Assembly: GCA_000405685.1 (NCBI GenBank)
Contig: ASPF01000024.1
Span: 1-6,609 of the forward strand
DNA: 6,609 nucleotides
Direction: 5' to 3'
From: Candidatus Geocrenenecus sp. JGI 0000106-J15
Lineage (GTDB): Archaea > Thermoproteota > Nitrososphaeria_A > Caldarchaeales > Wolframiiraptoraceae
Within the stretch, counting starts at the first letter, position 1. Every line of letters begins with the position of its first letter. Shown one piece after another: positions 1-5,045 of this stretch. The notes under the pieces were generated by a model. It saw nothing but the letters and a program-made list of their open reading frames with translations, did no database searches and was not told the origin of the DNA. The translations under genes were made by a program, and so were the position numbers.

Positions 1-372
1 CAATCATTATTTGAGATTAGGTTGGCGAAGATTATTAGAGCGGTCGAGTCTGGTTCATATCCTGAAACTATGTCAGGGTTTGAGAAGAATATATACATGT
101 CTCTTCATAGAATCTTAACAGAACATAGAAAATATGTTGAATCAATAATCATGGCGACATCATATAGTGGATGGAATATTATTGAATCGAATTATGATGT
201 AGTCTGCTTTCAGCAGGATTTCCCTCAGATTGTTGGAGAAGACTTGAAGACTTATGGTCCATTCAAGAAAGGAGATATAGCTGTTCTACCAAAAGCTAAT
301 GCTCAAACGCTTGTAGTTAAAGGCTTAGTATATAGAATAACTATTATGACTCCAGAGCTTGGGGAGGAGTAG
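1..372 (+). CDS. gins51: GINS complex subunit, Gins51 (Sld5/Psf1-like) type, 3' fragment
   Basis: GINS binds MCM and Cdc45/GAN (RecJ-like) to form the archaeal replicative helicase. The frame is open from the first base, so the true start lies upstream; the TTG at 22 falls inside the helical domain and is unlikely to be the start. The first 65 or so residues look like the end of the alpha-helical A domain (amphipathic, with a stretch around HRILTEHRKYVESII). From about nt 199 to 339 comes a small beta domain with the hallmark TYGPFKKGDIAVLP, followed by an NA..L...G pattern typical of the GINS B domain. A B domain at the C-terminus is the order of Gins51 (Sld5/Psf1), whereas Gins23 has it at the N-terminus; that decides the paralogue call. 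The gene ends TAG, and its last 29 bases overlap the tail of the convergent Clp1-like gene. Family assignment is firm; paralogue is likely. Confidence 0.87.
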   Translation, partial: QSLFEIRLAKIIRAVESGSYPETMSGFEKNIYMSLHRILTEHRKYVESIIMATSYSGWNIIESNYDVVCFQQDFPQIVGEDLKTYGPFKKGDIAVLPKANAQTLVVKGLVYRITIMTPELGEE

Positions 373-1546
373 AGAAGAGTTCAGAGCCTTCTACTGAGAC
401 TATCAAGCTGCTTAAGACTATCCGCTTAATCTGAGCTTGGAAAGACGTATAGATCTTCAACAGATTCTTCTTAAGGTTAAACATTGTTAGCAAACCTATA
501 CCTGAGAATGTATAGTTGACATCATATAGATGGCATAGTATTCCAGCTCCATATATTCTATAAATTTCTTCTAATCCTTCCTCGATTACTATCCCCTTAT
601 CCTCAGCAAATAATACAAGTAGCTTATTTATTATTTGAGAGATTTTGTAAACTCTGTTTTCACCTGTGATATATTCTAGCTCAACCCATGAGACTGGAAT
701 GGTCCGGACAACCGATTTTCTCAAGAATCTTTCATACATCATTTCTCTCAGCTTCTTCCTAGCTTCCAGACTTCTCTTCCTAACGAATATAGGTGGAGGA
801 AGCTCTCTGAGACCTATAGAGTATTCTTCACAGTATTCTTGTAACCCTGGATAAGCATCGCCAATTATAAGTAGATGAGTAGGGTTAAAGATCTTCATTA
901 ATTCTTTCTTATGATGTATTGCTCCCTCACTATTTATCCAACCATCAACATCTATGACAAGATTCTGGACAGAATATTTCTCCTTCAAATTATTGTAAAG
1001 GTTCTCTACAGCTTTTACATGCCTAGCCATTATATGTGTAGGAGAAGTATATCCTACGGCTTCGATACTTTCAGCTCTAACATACGATATATCTGGTAGG
1101 GGATTCTTTAAATAAACATATCCTATGGTCGTAGGCGGACAGATACTTGACTGACCTATATCTAAATCTACGAAGATGCATCTTTTCTTCATTCCTACAA
1201 TAATGTTGGCTCCAAGAGTAGCAAGAGAGGTTTTACCTGAATCTGACGTTCCCATAAACATTAATATGGATTGATCTAGCTCAGCGATCTCTTGAATCGT
1301 CTTAAGCCATTCATCTGGTATAGTATTACCATCTACTTCTTCTATCGATCCACCTTCTCCAAATGTGTACTCAATCTTGGAATCTTCATATGCGTATACA
1401 GGTCTAGACCTCCAGCTCTTAATTACGACTTGCTTCTTCTGAGGTAGAGGACATCCTAGGATAGATGCTCTACCCTCCAACAGTTTTATTGATGCAGGAC
1501 CATTAATTATCAATGTCTTACCAGATTTTAAATCGTAGAACGGCAT
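344..1546 (-). CDS. Clp1/Grc3-family polynucleotide 5'-kinase
   Basis: Predicted cytosolic ATP-dependent kinase that phosphorylates 5'-OH ends of RNA or DNA. The characterised archaeal member, from Pyrococcus horikoshii, is active on both. The 400 residues are laid out as in Clp1: a beta-rich N-terminal domain (about 1-80), a central P-loop kinase domain and a C-terminal beta-rich domain (about 275-400). Seen in sequence: Walker A GTSDSGKT (99-106), the family signature DLDIGQ (127-132), a following PPTTIG lid-like segment (137-142), VGYTSP (164-169), and DVDGWINSEGA (199-209), which corresponds to the usual TxGW...G. All expected motifs are present, so it should be active. It starts with ATG sharing its A with the TAA stop of the upstream RNase H-fold gene, behind a strong GGTGAGG ribosome site, so the two are translationally coupled. 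The last 29 bp overlap the convergent GINS gene. The in vivo substrate is unknown; tRNA splicing or end healing is inference. Confidence 0.9.
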   Translation of the reverse strand: MPFYDLKSGKTLIINGPASIKLLEGRASILGCPLPQKKQVVIKSWRSRPVYAYEDSKIEYTFGEGGSIEEVDGNTIPDEWLKTIQEIAELDQSILMFMGTSDSGKTSLATLGANIIVGMKKRCIFVDLDIGQSSICPPTTIGYVYLKNPLPDISYVRAESIEAVGYTSPTHIMARHVKAVENLYNNLKEKYSVQNLVIDVDGWINSEGAIHHKKELMKIFNPTHLLIIGDAYPGLQEYCEEYSIGLRELPPPIFVRKRSLEARKKLREMMYERFLRKSVVRTIPVSWVELEYITGENRVYKISQIINKLLVLFAEDKGIVIEEGLEEIYRIYGAGILCHLYDVNYTFSGIGLLTMFNLKKNLLKIYTSFQAQIKRIVLSSLIVSVEGSELFSTPPQALES

Positions 1547-2187
1547 TAAGCCTCACCTTTCTTAAACCTGAATCTCCTTCTAAGTGATAGCAATATAGCT
1601 GAGTATTCATCTTTGCTTAAACCTTTCTCTCTAGGAATTAACCCTCTAGCTGTTCTAAATTCATCTACAACTTCAATCTTTAATCCCTCAATATGCTTAA
1701 GATGCTTATTTAAGATCTCAAGAAATCTTAATAGTTCTTCCTGAGTAGTTGTGGAGCCAATTATAATCGTCTTCTCTTCTGCTTCTTTATGTCTCTTTAG
1801 GAATGTCTTCACATCTTCAAACATGCTCTCTTCATGGAAATACTTTGAAGTTCTTATAATCTTATCGTTTACTGAATAGGCTACACCAATAGTCTTACCT
1901 GGATCGATAGCTATCAGAATGCTTTGGTAGGATTCAACCTCATTCAAGACTTCCAAGACTTTTTCGATGAGTTCCTCCATGCTTTGATAATCTTCGAGAT
2001 ATAGAGTCTTACGATTAACAGCTTCTCCTTGAAACTCGCTCTTCTTAGTTACTATGACGTTAACCGAGAAAGGAAGATCATCAATACTTAGAGTATGAAT
2101 TGTCTTTACACCCATCTTAGATATTGTCTCTCTAAACATGCTGGCAAACTTCATGTCTAAAGTTACCAGCCCTATAGTCTTCTTCAT
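1546..2187 (-). CDS. RNase H/RuvC-fold putative nuclease, function unknown
   Basis: Not a family I can name. Counting from the ATG at 2187, the protein has 213 residues. Residues 1-85 form an alternating strand/helix domain starting KKTIGLVTLDMKF. From about 88 an RNase H-like fold begins, with the first strand and catalytic-type Asp in ILIAIDPGKTIGVAY (D95). A strand IIIGS follows (about 141-145), then EVVDEF (D175/E176), then a helix KDEYSAILLSL with D193, where RuvC and YqgF proteins place their last metal ligand. A complete acidic set suggests a metal-dependent nuclease. The frame extends to a TTG at 2208, but that would run into the divergent Elf1 reading frame and has no ribosome site; the ATG lies 25-30 bases from a TATA-like element and is preferred. 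The gene overlaps the Clp1 kinase start by one base (TAATG), suggesting a shared nucleic-acid end-processing job (inference). A pseudo-nuclease or resolvase-like role is also possible. Confidence 0.72.
   Translation of the reverse strand: MKKTIGLVTLDMKFASMFRETISKMGVKTIHTLSIDDLPFSVNVIVTKKSEFQGEAVNRKTLYLEDYQSMEELIEKVLEVLNEVESYQSILIAIDPGKTIGVAYSVNDKIIRTSKYFHEESMFEDVKTFLKRHKEAEEKTIIIGSTTTQEELLRFLEILNKHLKHIEGLKIEVVDEFRTARGLIPREKGLSKDEYSAILLSLRRRFRFKKGEA
1551..1557 (-). promoter_or_regulatory. Ribosome binding site of the Clp1-like kinase
   Basis: On the minus strand the bases read GGTGAGG, four bases before the ATG at 1546, and match the archaeal Shine-Dalgarno core GGTGA. The site lies inside the last codons of the upstream gene. 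Together with the TAATG overlap it fixes the kinase start and indicates coupled or re-initiated translation within a bicistronic mRNA. Confidence 0.75.
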
Positions 2188-2209
2188 CCTACTATTAGTT
2201 TGAGACAAG

Positions 2210-2220
2210 CATTTAATAGC
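2210..2220. promoter_or_regulatory. Candidate shared TATA element of a divergent promoter
   Basis: The bases CATTTAATAGC read TTTAATA on the plus strand and TATTAAA on the minus strand, so the site is TATA-like in both directions. Placing transcription starts about 25-30 bp away gives a start near 2189 on the minus strand, almost on the ATG at 2187 (leaderless), and near 2242 on the plus strand, just before the GTG at 2251. It could serve the RNase H-fold/Clp1 operon, Elf1, or both. It is based on spacing and base composition only. Confidence 0.4.
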
Positions 2221-2250
2221 TTCTATCCTAATCTAGATACGGTGGTTGGC

Positions 2251-2604
2251 GTGGGTCGTAGAAGAAGGAAGGTTGTTAAGAAGAAGATTTCAAGACCTCC
2301 CCCCAAGATATTCTTATGCCCGATATGTAATGTTGAGGCTGTGACTGTTCTTCATCAAAAAGGTGAAGACTACGCTGAAGTATCCTGTGCTAATTGTCAA
2401 ACGAAAGCAAAGATTAGATGGTATCCTGCATACGGTGATGTTGATGCATATTCTGAGTTCTATGATATAGTTACAGGTAGGAAGAAGGTTGAAGTAGTTG
2501 CAGAGGCACAGACTGAAAACCGAGAGAATGCGCTTGATGTAGATGAAAGCAATACCCAAGCATCAGACTATAATACTCTAGATGAAAGTGAACCTGAAGA
2601 ATAA
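2251..2604 (+). CDS. elf1: Elf1-family transcription elongation factor (zinc ribbon)
   Basis: Archaeal homologue of Elf1, a small factor that associates with elongating RNA polymerase. The GTG at 2251 is chosen because it gives MGRRRRKVVKKK, the basic N-terminus usual for the family. The frame runs open up to a TTG at 2200, but those 17 codons have no family resemblance and would overlap the divergent gene. GGTGGT at 2241-2246 is a weak ribosome site. The 117-residue protein has a basic arm (1-19), then a four-Cys zinc ribbon: CPIC (C23, C26) and CANC (C46, C49), followed by IRWYPAYGDVDAYSEFYDIVTG, which corresponds to the conserved end of the Elf1 core. Residues from about 79 form an acidic, low-complexity tail (many E, D, N, Q). 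The gene is divergent from the Clp1 operon and followed by its own 82-bp gap, so probably monocistronic. Assignment is firm. Confidence 0.86.
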   Translation: MGRRRRKVVKKKISRPPPKIFLCPICNVEAVTVLHQKGEDYAEVSCANCQTKAKIRWYPAYGDVDAYSEFYDIVTGRKKVEVVAEAQTENRENALDVDESNTQASDYNTLDESEPEE

Positions 2605-2651
2605 TCTCTAGATATACGGATTTTGAAAAAACATTACTGAGAACCATAAGC

Positions 2652-2661
2652 AATATATTTA
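2652..2661 (+). promoter_or_regulatory. TATA box of geranylgeranylglyceryl phosphate synthase gene
   Basis: AATATATTTA is a good archaeal TATA box, preceded by a purine/A-rich AAGCAA stretch that could be the TFB recognition element. Its centre is about 30 bp before the ATG at 2687, so the transcript should begin at or within a few bases of the start codon. This favours a leaderless mRNA and the ATG over the TTG at 2681. Confidence 0.6.
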
Positions 2662-2686
2662 TGGATGAATATAATAGATATTGGCA

Positions 2687-3460
2687 ATGTCTTCATCAAT
2701 TAGAACCATAAAAGTTGGGAAAACGGAGAGCTACTTATTAGAGAAGCTTCAGAAAGGACCAATACATATGACTCTACTGGATCCTGAGAGTATTCCAGTA
2801 GATAGAGCGGTAGAGATTGCAAGAATGGTTGAATCTAGTGGAAGCTCGGCGATCATGGTTGGAGGCTCAACCATCACCTCCCAGAATGAGATGGATGAAT
2901 TCATAATTACTTTAAAAAAGAATATTCAGATACCTGTTATAATATTTCCAAATAATGTTCAAGCATTAACTAAACATGCTGATGCTGTCTGGTACATGTC
3001 TCTCCTCAACTCTATAGAATGGTACTATATCATCGGAGCACAGATGCAGGCTGCACCATTCATTAAGAAGCATCAAATTGAAGCAATACCCCTCGCATAT
3101 ATTGTCTTTAGAGGAGATACAGCAGTCTCCGCTATAGGCAGGGTCTTACCTATCCCTGATAATCATCCAGAAGTGGTAGTAGCCTATGCACTAGCAGCCG
3201 AGTATCTCGGATTTAGATTCGTATATCTAGAAGGAGGATCAGGAGCTCCTGAGCCAGTATCTTCGAACGTTATCAAAGCTGTAAAATCTTCTATCAATAT
3301 TCCTTTAATCGTAGGAGGAGGGATAAGAACGGTTGAGAAAGCTCAACAAGTTATAGATTCAGGTGCAGACATAATAGTGACAGGCACGATCGCTGAAGAA
3401 GATCCTGATAGATTAAAGAGCCTAATAGCTAAAATAAATAGTTATAGGAGAGTTCGTTAA
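2687..3460 (+). CDS. Geranylgeranylglyceryl phosphate synthase (GGGPS, PcrB-like)
   Basis: Transfers the geranylgeranyl group of GGPP to the C3 hydroxyl of sn-glycerol 1-phosphate, the first committed step of archaeal ether-lipid synthesis, at the cytosol/membrane interface. The 257-residue protein is a TIM barrel. Visible family motifs: HMTLLDPE (27-34, with the metal-binding Asp at 32), IMVGGS (56-61), IIFPNN (85-90), ADAVWYMSLLNS (98-109), the phosphate-binding YLEGGSGAPEPV (180-191), VGGGIRT (209-215) and the barrel-closing VTGTIAEE (231-238). Length and the YLEGGSGA motif fit the longer archaeal group II enzymes rather than bacterial PcrB. The ATG at 2687 is preferred; a TTG two codons earlier (2681) is possible. 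It has its own TATA box and a 92-bp gap after it, so appears monocistronic. No key residue is missing. Assignment is firm. Confidence 0.93.
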   Translation: MSSSIRTIKVGKTESYLLEKLQKGPIHMTLLDPESIPVDRAVEIARMVESSGSSAIMVGGSTITSQNEMDEFIITLKKNIQIPVIIFPNNVQALTKHADAVWYMSLLNSIEWYYIIGAQMQAAPFIKKHQIEAIPLAYIVFRGDTAVSAIGRVLPIPDNHPEVVVAYALAAEYLGFRFVYLEGGSGAPEPVSSNVIKAVKSSINIPLIVGGGIRTVEKAQQVIDSGADIIVTGTIAEEDPDRLKSLIAKINSYRRVR

Positions 3461-3506
3461 GTTATATTGAGAGTCTGGAGCTCCTCGAAAATACTAGGAA
3501 ATCGTA

Positions 3507-3517
3507 ATAATTATATT
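3507..3517 (+). promoter_or_regulatory. Candidate TATA box of the KaiC-like gene
   Basis: An A/T block (TAATTATATTA region) lies about 40 bp before the TTG start, which predicts a leader of some 10-20 bases. That leader contains GAGGG at 3537-3541, a weak Shine-Dalgarno match. An in-frame TAG at 3535-3537 blocks any longer reading frame, so TTG 3553 is effectively the only start that preserves the family N-terminus. Confidence 0.45.
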
Positions 3518-3552
3518 AGAGAGCCCAATCTGTATAGAGGGTAGAGACTGAA

Positions 3553-4299
3553 TTGTCTAGATACTTTGATAGAGTTTCTACAGGTATCTCAAGACTTGAC
3601 CAGATGCTGGGTGGTGGATTAATTAAAGGTAGGACATATCTAGTTACCGGTGAGACAGGCGTAGGCAAGACTATACTAAGTCTACAATTCATTCTAGAAG
3701 GTTTAAGACAGAATGAGCATGCAATCTACGTATCTTTAGATGAAAGGATTGATGGTGTACTCAATGGAGCATTATCCCTGGGATGGGATCTATGGGAATA
3801 TATACAGATGGGGTTATTCCACCCATTTGAATTTAGATTATTTACATCTGACTTGAAGAGGTTTGGAAAAGAGAGTAGAGCATTCGTAGAAGCTATAGAG
3901 AAGATTGCGCATGGAAGACCTATTAGTAGGATTGTCCTAGACCCTATATCTGCATTAGCTTTAGGAGCAAGAGAAGAATTTATCGTAAGAGAATATCTAA
4001 GAGAGATTATAAATATGCTTGAAGAAAAAATGGGTGCAACGACAATGCTAACCTGCGATATACCAACTGCGTCGAAGAAATTAAGTAGATTCGGCTTTGA
4101 AGAATTCTTATCGTCTGGAGTAATAGTGTTAGGTGTAGTAAGATTTAGAGGTAAATTATTAAAGACGATCTATGTGAGAAAGATGCGTTGGTCTATGGCT
4201 GACTCAGCAATATATACTTTTGAGATAAGACCCGAAGAAGGAGTAGTTATAAAAGAACCACTCTCCGAACATATTGATACAGCATCACTTGAATTATAA
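3553..4299 (+). CDS. KaiC-like RecA-superfamily ATPase, single domain
   Basis: Single RecA-fold ATPase of the KaiC/RadA-related family that is abundant in archaea, mostly of unknown role (signalling, regulation or motility in studied members). The 248 residues open with RVSTGISRLDQMLGGGL, the standard KaiC-domain N-terminus. Walker A is GETGVGKT (33-40), the catalytic-acid segment is YVSLDER (59-65, with E64 where KaiC has its Glu), and Walker B is RIVLDPISAL (126-135, D130). The C-terminus KMRWSMADSAIYTFEI matches the position of the usual KMRGT..H...F.I strand, but the Gly-Thr and His are replaced, so nucleotide or partner contacts there may differ. Only one domain is present, unlike cyanobacterial KaiC with two. 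The start is TTG with a GAGGG site 11 bases upstream. A T5 run follows the stop. No adjacent effector gene hints at a pathway. Family assignment is firm; function is unknown. Confidence 0.87.
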   Translation: MSRYFDRVSTGISRLDQMLGGGLIKGRTYLVTGETGVGKTILSLQFILEGLRQNEHAIYVSLDERIDGVLNGALSLGWDLWEYIQMGLFHPFEFRLFTSDLKRFGKESRAFVEAIEKIAHGRPISRIVLDPISALALGAREEFIVREYLREIINMLEEKMGATTMLTCDIPTASKKLSRFGFEEFLSSGVIVLGVVRFRGKLLKTIYVRKMRWSMADSAIYTFEIRPEEGVVIKEPLSEHIDTASLEL

Positions 4300-4309
4300 G
4301 CTTAATCAA

Positions 4310-4314
4310 TTTTT
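4310..4314 (+). terminator. Possible T-run terminator after the KaiC-like gene
   Basis: TTTTT begins 11 bases after the stop codon. Archaeal RNA polymerase can terminate at short T tracts without a hairpin. The same bases form the left arm of an A/T-rich inverted repeat, TCAATTTTT (4306-4314) and AAAAATTGA (4367-4375). Confidence 0.35.
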
Positions 4315-4376
4315 GTAATGATAGATTCTTCCAACTTGAATATTTGAGTTTCAGAATACTCTACGGAAAAATTGAA

Positions 4377-4401
4377 TTAGAAGATATTATCTTACTTCTA
4401 A
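4377..4401. repeat. Dyad-symmetric element upstream of the MIP18-family gene
   Basis: TTAGAAG (4377-4383) and CTTCTAA (4395-4401) are a perfect 7-bp inverted repeat around an 11-base loop. A second, offset dyad, AAGATA-T-TATCTT (4381-4393), lies within it. The element sits about 30 bp upstream of the candidate TATA box of the next gene, where an operator would be expected, or it may be the end of the preceding transcript. In an A/T-rich gap it could also be chance. Confidence 0.35.
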
Positions 4402-4430
4402 CAGGTTATACATGATTGTAGAGTAGATTA

Positions 4431-4443
4431 GATATAGATAAAT
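4431..4443 (+). promoter_or_regulatory. Candidate TATA box of the MIP18-family gene
   Basis: GATATAGATAAAT lies about 40 bp before the ATG at 4479, predicting a leader of roughly 15-20 bases. The leader contains GAGATGAG at 4468-4475, a one-mismatch relative of the GAGGTGA ribosome-site core. Confidence 0.4.
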
Positions 4444-4478
4444 CATGGTCTACCCAAGGTTAGTATAGAGATGAGAAA

Positions 4479-4850
4479 ATGGGTTTAACAATTATAGAGA
4501 GAGAAGCAATAAAAAACAAGGTTGTAGAAGCTTTAAAGAATGTTTACGACCCAGAGATACCTGTAAACGTTTATGATTTAGGGCTAATATACGGCATCAA
4601 CGTAGATGAAGAAGGTAGGGTAAATATACAGATGACTTTGACTGCTCCAGGATGTCCAATAGCTGGCATGGTTATAGCGTCTGCAGAATCAGCAATTAAA
4701 GAAAAAGTAACTGAAGCAAAAGAAGTCTATGTAAATCTTGTATGGGATCCTCCATGGACCCCCTTAAGAGTAACCTCTGAAGGACGTGAAGCTTTAAAGA
4801 GACTATTAGGATACGACCTAGTAGAAGAGTGGATAAAAGCTACGTCTTAA
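4479..4850 (+). CDS. MIP18/DUF59-family Fe-S maturation protein (SufT/PaaD-like)
   Basis: Small cytosolic protein of the MIP18 (DUF59) family, whose members help mature or deliver iron-sulfur clusters (SufT in bacteria, Cia2/MIP18 in the eukaryotic CIA pathway, PaaD for an oxygenase). The 123 residues carry the three family blocks: NVYDPEIPVNVYDLGLIY (21-38), the near-invariant Cys in TLTAPGCPIAG (53-63, C59), and VWDPPWTP (88-95). The C-terminus adds a short helical tail, EALKRLLGYDLVEEWI. ATG start with a modest GAGATGAG site four to eleven bases upstream. It stands between gaps of 179 and 195 bp and is probably transcribed alone; no suf or apbC/Mrp gene is next to it. Likely clients are Fe-S proteins; PolD and primase are Fe-S enzymes in some archaea, but a link with the DP2 gene downstream is only speculation. 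Family assignment is firm. Confidence 0.9.
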   Translation: MGLTIIEREAIKNKVVEALKNVYDPEIPVNVYDLGLIYGINVDEEGRVNIQMTLTAPGCPIAGMVIASAESAIKEKVTEAKEVYVNLVWDPPWTPLRVTSEGREALKRLLGYDLVEEWIKATS

Positions 4851-5010
4851 AGTCAACGACCTCAAGATACCTGACTTAAAAGCAATAGGAAGCAGCATGA
4901 CGGATGGATCTCCATCTCTCGGTTAAGATAAAGTAGGTATGGCCAAGTAGGATTAACCACGTCTCACATTTATCTTAACAACGTCCTCCAATGGTGTAAG
5001 TAGTAAACAG
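4851..5010. other. Non-coding gap with hairpin-forming sequence, possible ncRNA
   Basis: No reading frame longer than about 20 codons resembles a gene here. The stretch is somewhat richer in G+C than its surroundings (about 46% over 4891-4960 by hand count). It contains a short hairpin GATGG-ATCT-CCATC (4903-4916 region), then a perfect 11-bp inverted repeat. No tRNA cloverleaf and no convincing C/D-box pair were found. The nearest good TATA box of the DP2 gene lies downstream, so this stretch is probably not part of the DP2 mRNA. It may be the 3' region of the MIP18-family transcript or a separate small RNA. Confidence 0.3.
4921..4979. repeat. 11-bp perfect inverted repeat with competing inner pairing
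   Basis: GTTAAGATAAA (4922-4932) is exactly complementary to TTTATCTTAAC (4969-4979), with 36 bases between. The left arm can instead pair through GGTTAA (4921-4926) with TTAACC (4953-4958), so the two folds exclude each other. As DNA, the arms are two copies of TTTATCTTAAC pointing away from each other, which could be a protein-binding pair or two weak TATA-like sites. Confidence 0.55.
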
Positions 5011-5018
5011 ATATAATA
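5011..5018 (+). promoter_or_regulatory. TATA box of the PolD large-subunit gene
   Basis: ATATAATA is preceded by the A-rich GTAAACAG. Its centre is about 31 bp before the ATG at 5046, which predicts a transcript with almost no leader. No ribosome site precedes that ATG, consistent with leaderless translation. Confidence 0.55.
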
Positions 5019-5045
5019 ACTTCGAGAACATGATAAGCTCAGTAG

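Noticed and set aside
22..24. TTG at 22 as the start of the GINS gene
   Set aside because: The frame is open to the window edge and the TTG falls within the helical A domain, leaving a truncated subunit; the start is upstream of the window.
666..1099. Two 62-codon plus-strand reading frames opposite the Clp1-like gene
   Set aside because: They lie wholly antisense to a gene with clear Clp1 motifs and have no family resemblance, promoter or ribosome site.
2433..2460. C-box-like TGATG and D-box-like CTGA pair suggesting a C/D guide RNA
   Set aside because: It lies inside the conserved Elf1 core, spacing is too short, and no D'/C' boxes are present.
2314..2653. Minus-strand frames of 81 and 60 codons opposite Elf1
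   Set aside because: Antisense shadows of a well-supported gene; compositions are hydrophobic and low-complexity with no recognisable pattern.
3477..3484. Perfect palindrome GGAGCTCC before the KaiC-like gene
   Set aside because: Only eight bases with no loop or second copy; such a palindrome is expected by chance.
4975..5035. Short minus-strand reading frames before DP2 (for example from ATG near 5031)
   Set aside because: They are under 20 codons and end quickly at stops, without a ribosome site.
4851..5045. H/ACA guide RNA, because ACA overlaps the end of the 11-bp stem
   Set aside because: ACA is not clearly placed 3' of the stem, and no kink-turn or pseudouridylation pocket could be recognised; the motif is too short to support the call.
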